A stretch of DNA of 64,000 nt from Strigamia acuminata (taxonomy: Eukaryota; Arthropoda; Chilopoda; Geophilomorpha; Linotaeniidae): the NCBI GenBank assembly GCA_949358305.1, contig OX442314.1, positions 1,333,887 to 1,397,886 of the forward strand, written 5' to 3'. Positions 36,801-46,663 of this stretch are shown piece by piece. The notes beneath the pieces were generated by a model. That model searched no databases. It was not told the origin of the DNA and worked only from the letters and a program-made list of their open reading frames with translations. The position numbers were made by a program, and so were the translations under genes. Numbering within the stretch: position 1 is the first letter of the stretch; each line of letters starts with the position of its first letter.

Positions 36801-39800
36801 CGTCGGCGAGCCGAAGTCCGGGAACGAAGGCCGTGACGGGATCGTGACGGGACCGTCAGCGGCCCGTTAACGGCCCGTGCGGGCCGTTGCGGGATCGTGA
36901 CGGGATCGTCGACGGCCCGTTAACGGCCCGTGCGGGCCGTTGCGGGCCGTTGACGGGCCGTTGACGGGCCGTTAACGGGCCGTTAACGGGCCGTTACGGC
37001 GTAAATCGAAAAAATCAACAACCGACAACACGTACGTGAAAACGCGTACAACATTCATAGACATTAATCTCGAATCCTGTTTTCGGTTTTGCCCCGTTAA
37101 CGGGCCGTTAACGGGCCGTTAACGGGCCGTTAACGGCCCGTGCGGGCCGTTGCGGGATCGTGACGGGACCGTCGACGGCCCGTTAACGGCCCGTGCGGGC
37201 CGTTGCGGGATCGTGACGGGACCGTCAGCGGCCCGTTAACGGCCCGTGCGGGCCGTTGCGGGATCGTGACGGGATCGTCGACGGCCCGTTAACGGCCCGT
37301 GCGGGCCGTTGCGGGATCGTGACGGGACCGTCAGCGGCCCGTTAACGGCCCGTGCGGGCCGTTGCGGGATCGTGACGGGATCGTCGACGGCCCGTTAACG
37401 GCCCGTGCGGGCCGTTGCGGGCCGTTGACGGGCCGTTGACGGGCCGTTAACGGGCCGTTAACGGGCCGTTACGGCGTGAATCGAAAAAATCAACAACCGA
37501 CAACACGTACATGAAAACGCGTACAACATTCATAGACATTAATCTCGAATCCTGTTTTTGGTTTTACGCCGTTAACGGGCCGTTAACGGGCCGTTAACGG
37601 CCCGTTAACGGCCCGCGTGAGGTCGTACGGGCCGTCGGCGAGCCGAAGTCCGGGAACGAAGGCCGTGACGGGATCGTGACGGGACCGTCAGCGGCCCGTT
37701 AACGGCCCGTGCGGGCCGTTGCGGGATCGTGACGGGATCGTCGACGGCCCGTTAACGGCCCGTGCGGGCCGTTGCGGGCCGTTGACGGGCCGTTGACGGG
37801 CCGTTAACGGGCCGTTAACGGGCCGTTACGGCGTAAATCGAAAAAATCAACAACCGACAACACGTACGTGAAAACGCGTACAACATTCATAGACATTAAT
37901 CTCGAATCCTGTTTTTGGTTTTACGCCGTTAACGGGCCGTTAACGGCCCGTTAACGGCCCGTTAACGGCCCGCACAGGCCGTGACGGGATCGTGACGGGA
38001 CTGTCGGCGGCCCGTTAACGGCCCGCACGAGCCGTGACGGGATCGTGACGGGACCGTCGGCGGCCCGTTAACGGCCCGTACGGGCCGTTGCGGGATCGTG
38101 ACGGGATCGTCGACGGCCCGTTAACGGCCCGTGCGGGCCGTTGCGGGATCGTGACGGGACCGTCAGCGGCCCGTTAACGGCCCGTGCGGGCCGTTGCGGG
38201 ATCGTGACGGGATCGTCGACGGCCCGTTAACGGCCCGTGCGGGCCGTTGCGGGCCGTTGACGGGCCGTTGACGGGCCGTTAACGGGCCGTTAACGGGCCG
38301 TTACGGCGTGAATCGAAAAAATCAACAACCGACAACACGTACATGAAAACGCGTACAACATTCATAGACATTAATCTCGAATCCTGTTTTTGGTTTTACG
38401 CCGTTAACGGGCCGTTAACGGGCCGTTAACGGCCCGTTAACGGCCCGCGTGAGGTCGTACGGGCCGTCGGCGAGCCGAAGTCCGGGAACGAAGGCCGTGA
38501 CGGGATCGTGACGGGACCGTCAGCGGCCCGTTAACGGCCCGTGCGGGCCGTTGCGGGATCGTGACGGGATCGTCGACGGCCCGTTAACGGCCCGTGCGGG
38601 CCGTTGCGGGCCGTTGACGGGCCGTTGACGGGCCGTTAACGGGCCGTTAACGGGCCGTTACGGCGTAAATCGAAAAAATCAACAACCGACAACACGTACG
38701 TGAAAACGCGTACAACATTCATAGACATTAATCTCGAATCCTGTTTTTGGTTTTACGCCGTTAACGGGCCGTTAACGGCCCGTTAACGGCCCGTTAACGG
38801 CCCGCACAGGCCGTGACGGGATCGTGACGGGACTGTCGGCGGCCCGTTAACGGCCCGCACGAGCCGTGACGGGATCGTGACGGGACCGTCGGCAGCCCGT
38901 TAACGGCCCGTACGGGCCGTTGCGGGATCGTGACGGGATCGTCGACGGCCCGTTAACGGCCCGTGCGGGCCGTTGCGGGATCGTGACGGGACCGTCAGCG
39001 GCCCGTTAACGGCCCGTGCGGGCCGTTGCGGGATCGTGACGGGATCGTCGACGGCCCGTTAACGGCCCGTGCGGGCCGTTGCGGGCCGTTGACGGGCCGT
39101 TGACGGGCCGTTAACGGGCCGTTAACGGGCCGTTACGGCGTGAATCGAAAAAATCAACAACCGACAACACGTACATGAAAACGCGTACAACATTCATAGA
39201 CATTAATCTCGAATCCTGTTTTTGGTTTTACGCCGTTAACGGGCCGTTAACGGGCCGTTAACGGCCCGTTAACGGCCCGCGTGAGGTCGTACGGGCCGTC
39301 GGCGAGCCGAAGTCCGGGAACGAAGGCCGTGACGGGATCGTGACGGGACCGTCAGCGGCCCGTTAACGGCCCGTGCGGGCCGTTGCGGGATCGTGACGGG
39401 ATCGTCGACGGCCCGTTAACGGCCCGTGCGGGCCGTTGCGGGCCGTTGACGGGCCGTTGACGGGCCGTTAACGGGCCGTTAACGGGCCGTTACGGCGTAA
39501 ATCGAAAAAATCAACAACCGACAACACGTACGTGAAAACGCGTACAACATTCATAGACATTAATCTCGAATCCTGTTTTTGGTTTTACGCCGTTAACGGG
39601 CCGTTAACGGCCCGTTAACGGCCCGTTAACGGCCCGCACAGGCCGTGACGGGATCGTGACGGGACTGTCGGCGGCCCGTTAACGGCCCGCACGAGCCGTG
39701 ACGGGATCGTGACGGGACCGTCGGCAGCCCGTTAACGGCCCGTACGACTCCATGCGGGCCGTTGACGGGATCGTGACGGGACCGTCGGCAGCCCGTTAAC

Positions 39801-40020
39801 GGCCCGCACGGGCCGTGACGGGATCGTGACGGGACCGTCGGCGGCCCGTTAACGGCCCGCACGAGCCGTGACGGGATCGTGACGGGACCGTCGGCAGCCC
39901 GTTAACGGCCCGCACGGGCCGTGACGGGATCGTGACGGGACCGTCGGCGGCCCGTTAACGGCCCGCACGAGCCGTGACGGGATCGTGACGGGACCGTCGG
40001 CGGCCCGTTAACGGCTTGTA
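33900..40020 (-). repeat. GC-rich palindromic satellite, - orientation, organised as ~833-bp higher-order repeats
   Basis: Fourteen spacer copies in - orientation begin near 34151, 34509, 34981, 35348, 35827, 36180, 36658, 37015, 37493, 37849, 38327, 38685, 39157 and 39513. Neighbouring intervals alternate between about 360 and 475 nt; every second copy repeats at 828-846 nt. Two spacer variants largely alternate within the higher-order unit (CGTACATG with CGTGAATCG, versus CGTACGTG with CGTAAATCG). A fixed non-palindromic segment (GCGAGCCGAAGTCCGGGAAC) occurs once per unit. Copies look almost identical. Confidence 0.9.
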
Positions 40021-40499
40021 CGGGCCGTTACGGGATCGTGACGGGACCGTCGGCGGCCCGTTAACGGCTCGCACGGGCCGTTAACGGGGTCGTTACGGGA
40101 CCGTCGGCGGCCCGTGCGGCGGCCTCGCCAACCTCGTGCGGCCCGTTAACGGCCCGTACGGGCCGTTACGGGGCCGTTGCGGGATCGTCGGCGGCCCGTT
40201 AACGGCCCGCACGGGACAACGGGCGCCAACGAGCGCCGGTAGTCCCGGTAATTTGTTTCAAAATAAATATTTGTCACCGTCTCCCCTCCCTCCTCCTCCT
40301 CCCCCTCCTCTCCCTCTCGAGGCCAGACACGGCCGCTCCAAAATACGAACCACGACGATGCCTCCGTACCGATAGACCGAGTGGGTCGCGCGACAGACAA
40401 TGCGCGCAAACTACCGTCGGCGCACGGTGTGCACGGCGCAACACCACGGAAGTAACTACCGGTGCGCCCCTCGTGCGTGCGAGGCAACCCCGAGCTCGC
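40020..40499 (-). repeat. Right terminal inverted repeat
   Basis: Reverse complement of the left terminal repeat, ending CCCCGAGCTCGC immediately before TTAA 40500-40503. Homology to the left arm stops at this TTAA. Confidence 0.85.
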
Positions 40500-41350
40500 T
40501 TAACCTTGGGGTATGTGTGCGGATTTTGTCGGGGGCGAAAGGGTCCCGCTTTTTAACATTACGGCGGCCTATACGTTGTTTCGTTGATCGCGACTGCGAT
40601 GCGGAATTTGCGGATGTTGTTTTGGCCGAGTAGTTCGTGCGACCGAGCGCGTTTTGTTCGTTGCTTTTCGGTGTTCGGTGGGTTTTGTGACCGGTCAAGG
40701 GTTTCGCTAAAACGTGGTTTTTGAGTACGGGGGGGAGGGGGGGGATCGGGTCGCGTGCTCCGAAAGCGCCGCGACGCGCCGTGACTTGGGCCAAAAACGA
40801 CCCGGTCGGAAACCGGGTCCCGGGCTTCGTCGAGGCGTGGTCCCGATCGGGACAAACTCTTCCGGAAAATGTCCGGTGGAATGTTGAGAGTGTCGATGGA
40901 CGACGTTCGAGTTTATATCGTAAGTAAGTAAGTATCTGACAAAACTTGCACAGAATTTTGTCAACATTTGATAAATTTCCACAGAATTTAACGTTGTTTT
41001 GCTAAAACCTGCGGAAACGTGTCTAGTCGGGCAGAAACGTCTCGTAAAATGTTGCTGAAATTCCGTGGAAATTTGTCAAAAATTGACAAAAGTTGGTGAC
41101 CGACCCACATCGCGTTGCGGCGCGGTCGGAGCACGCGACCCGATCCCCCCCCCCCCCCCTCCCCCCGTCCCCAAAAAACCACGCCTCGAGGAACCCCGAG
41201 GTTCGGTTTCCGACCGGGTCGCCTCTTGATCCGACTCGGGGCGCGTCACGGCGCGGTCGGAGGACGGCCCTCGCCCCCAAAAACCACACTCCGGGTCACG
41301 TGGTCTCGCACTCGACTTTTTCAGTTTTCCCGTTTTCGGCCCGTTACGGC
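40500..41350 (+). repeat. Direct duplicate of the central module (32955-33905)
   Basis: From TTAACCTTGGGGTATGTG onward this follows 32955-33905 closely. One internal deletion of about 110 nt near 40720 and scattered substitutions are seen (for example GACTGCGATG versus GACTGTGATG). The homology begins exactly at the TTAA. Confidence 0.85.
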
Positions 41351-42120
41351 CAAGGACCGTAACGGGTCGAAAACGGGCCGCAACGGGTCGAAAACGGCCG
41401 CAACGGGTCGAAAACGGCCCGCACGGGCCGTTAACGGGCCGCCGACGGTCCCGTCACAATCCCGTAACGGCTCGCACGGGCCGTTAACGGGCCGCCGACG
41501 GTCCCGTCACGATCCCGTAACGGCTCGCACGGGCCGTTAACGGGCCGCCGACGGTTCCGTAACTATCCCGTAACGGCCCGCACGGGCCGTTAACGGGCCG
41601 CCGACGATCCCGTCACGACCCCGTAACGGCCCGTACGACCTCATGCGGGCCGTTAACGGGCCGTTAACGGGCCGTTAACGGCCCGTTAACGGCGTAAAAC
41701 CAAAAACAGGATTCGAGATTAATGTCTATGAATGTTGTACGCGTTTTCATGTACGTGTTGTCGGTTGTTGATTTTTTCGATTTACACCGTCACGGCCCGT
41801 TAACGGCCCGTTAACGGCCCGTTAACGGCCCGTTACGATCCCGTAACGGCCCGCACGGGCCGTTAACGGGCCGCCGACGGTCCCGTCACGATCCCGTAAC
41901 GGCCCGCACGGGCCGTTAACGGGCCGCCGACGGTCCCGTCACGGTCCCGTAACGGCTCGCACGGGCCGTTAACGGGCCGCCGACGGTCCCGTCACGGTCC
42001 CGTAACGGCCTTCGTTCCCGGACTTCGGCTCGCCGACGGCCCGTGCGACCTCATGCGGGCCGCTAACGGGCCGTCAACGGGCCGTTAACGGCCCGTTTTC
42101 GACCCGCTACGGCCCGTCAC
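41350..42120 (+). repeat. Palindromic satellite block with one spacer
   Basis: + orientation monomers (GGGCCGTTAACGGGCCGCCG), one spacer copy at about 41693-41788 (with TTTCATGTACGTG) and the once-per-unit segment in + orientation (GTTCCCGGACTTCGGCTCGC). Confidence 0.9.
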
Positions 42121-45100
42121 GGCCTGTTGGCCGTGCGACCCGTGACTCGGAGTGTGGTTTTTGGGGACGAGGGCCGTCCTCCGGCCGCGCCGCGACGCGC
42201 CGCGGGTCGGACAAGAAACGACCCGGTCGGAAACCGAACCTCAGTGTCCAATCGGGCAGAAATTGTGCGAAAGTTTAACCAAAAATGGCCAAAAGTCGGT
42301 GCAAGTTTTGCACGCAACAAACGTCCGATGTGACAGTGCCCATGCGGGTTGGACGTGCATGTGGGCGCGTGTGGGCGCTCGATTTACCGGCCCGTTGGAC
42401 GAGTTAAACCAAAATTTCCCAATATCTTGCATAAATTTAAAGAAGATTTGACAGATTTCCAGATTTTAAGCGATGTTTTACATAAGTCCGTCCCATTGCT
42501 GAAATTCCGTGAAAATTTGTCAAAAATTGACAAAAGTCTGTGCAAATTTAGTCAGAAATAGGAAACAAAAAATTTAAAATTCGTCCAACGCGCCAGTAAA
42601 TCGAGCGCGCCCATGGACAGTGCGCCGGCGGGAGCCCCGGCCGTCCTCTCTCTCTCTCTCTCTCGGCCGCCAAGGCTCGCCCCTCCGCCCGTCGGCGGGA
42701 GCCCCGACCGTCCCCCCTCTCTCTTTCGGCCGCCAAAGGATCGCCCCTCCGCTCGTCACAGATTTTTGTCAATATTTGATGAATTTCAACAGATTTTCAG
42801 CAATATTTTACAGGACATTTCTGCTCTTTTGGATACATTTTCAAAGGTTTTATTGCTAAAATTCTGGGGAAATTTATCAAATATTGACAAAAAATCGATG
42901 CAAGTTTTGTCAGAAATTGATAAAATCTTCTTAAACTCGTCCAACGCGCCGGCGAGTGCACATGCGGGGACAGTGGGCACGTCCAGCCCGCGTGCACACT
43001 GTCAGATCGGGCGGTTTCGGGCACAGTTTGATCCGGGCAAATATCTAGCAAAACTTGCACCGATTTTTTGTCAATTTTAGACAAATTTCAGCGATATTTT
43101 ACGAGACATTTCTGCTCGATTGGACACATTTCCAGGGGTTTTTTGTAAAACATTGATAAAATTCCGTGGAAATTTATCAAATATTGGCAAAATTCGGTGC
43201 TAATTTTGTCAAAAATTAGGAAAAAAAAAATTTTCAAAACTTGTCCAACGTGCCGGTAAATCGAGCGCCCACATGCCTAGATAGTGCACGCCCAACCCGC
43301 CAAGGCTCGCCCCTCCGCCCGTCGGCGGGAGCCCCGGCCGTCCCCTCTCTCTCTCTTTCTCTCTCTCTCTCGGGCGCCCGGAGCTCGCCCCTCCGCCCGT
43401 CACCGACTTTTGACACAATTTTTGATGAAATTCAACGGAATTTTAGCAACGTTTTACAAAAAACCTGTGGAAATGTGTCCAACCGGGCAGAAATGTGTCG
43501 TAAAATGTTGCCGAAATTCTGTGAAAATTTGTCACAAATTGCCAAAAGTCGGTGCAAGTATTGCTAGATTTGGGCGCATCAAACTGTGCCGAGATCTGAC
43601 AGTGTCCACGCGGTTTTGAAGCGCCCACTGTCGACGCACGTGGGCGCTCAATTTACCGGCGCGTTGGACGAGTTTTGAAAAAAGTTTTTTCCTAATTTCT
43701 GACAAAACTTGCACCGAATTTTGTCAATATGTGATAAATTTCCATGGATTTTAAGCAATGTTTTACAGAAGTCCGTCCCATCGGGCAGAAATGTCTCGTA
43801 AAATGTCGCTGAAATTCTGTGGAAATTTGTTAAAAAATTCCCACAAGTCGGTGCAACTTTTGCACGCATCAAACTGTGCCCCGAGAGTCCACGCGTGTGC
43901 CCGATCTGACAGTGTCCACGCGGGTTGGACGTGCGCATGTGGGCGCGCGATTTACTGGCCTCCAACTCATCAATTAAAGCTCTCATGCAGCGCAACGAAT
44001 CATCTGAAGAGCGCTAGTGAATTCAAAAAATGGCGACAGAAAAATTAAAAACACGTCTAATTTATTCGACTCAAGAACACGAACTAAATTGTCCAGATAC
44101 TAGTCTACAATAGAAAATGCGGGAGTGCAACAATTGAAATTGCACGCGCTCAAAACAATTAGCAAAATAAAATCATATAAAACATCGAGACTGACGTAAC
44201 TAGAATCACACGATCGTCGACGAGAGTCCACGCATGTGCGTGCGCGATGTACTCGTGTGGCCACGTGTTAAACGTGGGCACGACGCGCAAGAACCGTACA
44301 CACCGAGTCAAGGAACCACTAAAAAGACAAAACGAATTAAACACATGTCTAATGCAAAAACAATTAACAATAAAACTGTGCCCGAAACCGCCCGATCTGA
44401 CAATGTCCACGCGGGTTGGACGTGTAAAACATCGCTTAAAATCTGTGGAAATCAGTCAAATGTTCTTAAAAATCGGTGCAAGTTATGCAAAATATTGGGA
44501 AAATTTTGTTTAACTCGTCCAACGCGCCGGTAAATCGAGCGCCCACACGTGCCCACATGCGTGAACAGTGCACTCGCCCTCTCGCCCCGTCGGCGTAGGC
44601 GCCGGCCGTCCGCCCTCTCTCTCTCTCTCTCTCTTCCGCTCGGGAATCGCCCTTCCGCCCGTCACCGAATTTTGTCAATATCTGATAAATTTCTACAGAA
44701 TTGCAGCAACATTATACGGGATATTTCTGCCCTTTTGGATGGGGCTTCTGTAAAACATTGCTTAAAATCTGTGTAAATTTATTAAATGTCGTTAAAAATC
44801 GTTGCAAGTTTTGTCAGATTTTGGAGAATTTTTTTAGAACTCGTCCAACGCGCCAGTAAATCACGCGCCCACGTGCGTGGACAGTGCGCCCCGCGTGGAC
44901 ACTGTCAGGTCGGGCACACTCGTGGACTCTCGGGGCACACGGTTTGATGCGTCCAAAAAAATTGCACCGACTTTTGACAATTTGTGATAAATTTCCAAGT
45001 AATTTCAGCAATATTTTGCGAGACATTTCTGCCCGATTGGATACATTTCCACAGGTTTTTGTAAAACATTGCTAAAATTCGGTGGAAATCTATCAAATGT

Positions 45101-45440
45101 TGCCACAATTCGGTGCAAGTTTTGCGAGATTTGCTCGCATCAAACTGTGCCCGAAAATGCCCGACTTGACAGTGTCCACGCGGGTTGGACGCGCCCAGCA
45201 CTGTCCAAGCACGTGGGCGCGTGTGGGCGCTCGATTTATCGGCGCGTTGGACTAGTTTTAAAAAAATTTTCCCAATTTCTGACAAAATTCGCACCGAATT
45301 TTTGCAATTTTTGATAAATTAACACAGAATTTCAGCAATGTTTTAAACAAGTCCGTCCAATCGGGCAGAAATGTCTCGTAAAATGTTGCTGAAATTCCGT
45401 GAAAATCTGTCAAAAATTGACAAAAGTTGGTGACCGACCC
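42120..45440. repeat. Field of ~350-450 nt modules in alternating orientation
   Basis: The motif GTCCAACGCGCC(G/A)GTAAATCGAGC occurs forward near 42580, 42935, 43245, 44517 and 44843 and reversed near 42385, 43655, 43950 and 45233. It is linked to CACTGTCAGATCGGGC-type GC patches and to AT-rich stretches with TTGTCAAAAATTGACAAA, AAAATGTTGCTGAAATTC and CGGGCAGAAATGTCTCGTA. The GC patches hold CT-repeat tracts (42645-42663, 43348-43371, 44613-44633). A related module is at 32270-32600. A stretch of about 330 nt (43980-44310) looks unique. No gene supported. Confidence 0.7.
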
Positions 45441-46000
45441 GCGGCGCGTCACGGCGCGGTCGGAGGACGGCCCTCGTCCCCAAAAACCACACTCCGGGTC
45501 ACGTGGTCTCGCACTCGACTTTTTCAGTTTTCCCGTTTTCGGCCCGTTACGGCCAAGGACCGTAACGGGTCGAAAACGGGCCGCAACGGGTCGAAAACGG
45601 CCGCAACGGGTCGAAAACGGCCCGCACGGGCCGTTAACGGGCCGCCGACGGTCCCGTCACGATCCCGTAACGGCTCGCACGGGCCGTTAACGGGCCGCCG
45701 ACGGTCCCGTCACGATCCCGTAACGGCTCGCACGGGCCGTTAACGGGCCGCCGACGGTCCCGTCACGATCCCGTAACGGCTCGCACGGGCCGTTAACGGG
45801 CCGCCGACGGTCCCGTCACGATCCCGTAACGGCCCGTACGACCTCATGCGGGCCGTTAACGGGCCGTTAACGGGCCGTTAACGGCCCGTTAACGGCGTAA
45901 AACCAAAAACAGGATTCGAGATTAATGTCTATGAATGTTGTACGCGTTTTCACGTACGTGTTGTCGGTTGTTGATTTTTTCGATTTACACCGTCACGGCC
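45440..46000 (+). repeat. Palindromic satellite block with one spacer, cut by the gap
   Basis: Repeats the order seen at 41220-41800 (module, CGAAAACGGGCCGCAACGGG, monomers, spacer at about 45897-45990) and then runs into the N stretch. Confidence 0.9.
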
Positions 46001-46200
46001 NNNNNNNNNNNNNNNNNNNNNNNNNNNNNNNNNNNNNNNNNNNNNNNNNNNNNNNNNNNNNNNNNNNNNNNNNNNNNNNNNNNNNNNNNNNNNNNNNNNN
46101 NNNNNNNNNNNNNNNNNNNNNNNNNNNNNNNNNNNNNNNNNNNNNNNNNNNNNNNNNNNNNNNNNNNNNNNNNNNNNNNNNNNNNNNNNNNNNNNNNNNN
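46001..46200. other. Assembly gap, 200 N
   Basis: Exactly 200 unknown bases between satellite and the pol region of a minus-strand retrotransposon. The round size suggests a placeholder rather than a measured gap. Confidence 1.
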
Positions 46201-46655
46201 TCTTGTTTTTGCCCAACAATAATTTCTTCTCTTGTAGGCGGCTCGCATTCTAATTTCTTCACTACATTAGCTGCAAAAGCATGCACCAGGACGTTTGATG
46301 ATGGAAATCCGAATTCTTGAGTCATCATGAGATGTATTTTCTCCTTAGATTCGGTTTCCGGAGGATCGTAAGCATGCGACCAGAAATTAATTATTCTTTC
46401 GTTTTCGACGATCTCAGACGTGGGAAGCTGATTAGGTCTCCCCAGCCTCCAATGTCGATAAGGCGAAGGACAGTACGCTAACAAGTCGTCATCTTCACCC
46501 TCAGTGTTGTCCTCTTCGGGCGTACAGACAGGAGCTCGGGACAACGCGTCAGCCAACACATTCAATGGTCCTTTAATATATTGGATTTCAAACGTATAAG
46601 CCATCAATTCGAGCTGCCACCGTGCCAAACGTCCTGCAGGCTCTTCTAGAGACAT
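46201..46655 (-). pseudogene. Gypsy pol: end of RNase H and connection region, out of frame with upstream pol
   Basis: The frame contains LMSLEEPAGRLARWQLELM and IKGPLNVLADALSRAP, the classical C-terminal RNase H/tether signature of gypsy pol, then unassigned linker up to the gap. It is separated from the upstream pol frame by a short deletion of roughly five codons plus a shift, at about 46655-46680. This probably disables the copy, unless it is an assembly or sequencing error. Confidence 0.8.
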
Positions 46656-46663
46656 CAGCCACC

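Larger units (their letters stand above)
30019..40503. mobile_element. ~10.5 kb TTAA-bounded giant inverted (foldback) satellite element
   Basis: TTAA at 30019-30022 and at 40500-40503 enclose a structure that is inverted-symmetric over its whole length. The outermost ~480 nt on each side are essentially identical as reverse complements. Inside them the palindromic satellite runs in + orientation on the left (to ~32040) and in - orientation on the right (from ~33900). A GC-rich module (32041-32260 versus 33660-33900) and even part of the centre (32750-32840 versus 33420-33480) are again inverted copies. No transposase is encoded. The TTAA at both ends is the target-site signature of piggyBac-type transposition, but the terminal bases (GCGAGCTCGG) are not the usual piggyBac ends. 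Foldback elements with tandem-repeat arms are the nearest known architecture. Confidence 0.65.

Noticed and set aside
30301-41690. Regular repeats with spacers resembling a CRISPR array
   Set aside because: The spacers are one conserved sequence, not unique ones; the repeats are palindromic satellite monomers; and the surrounding genes are spliced eukaryotic genes.
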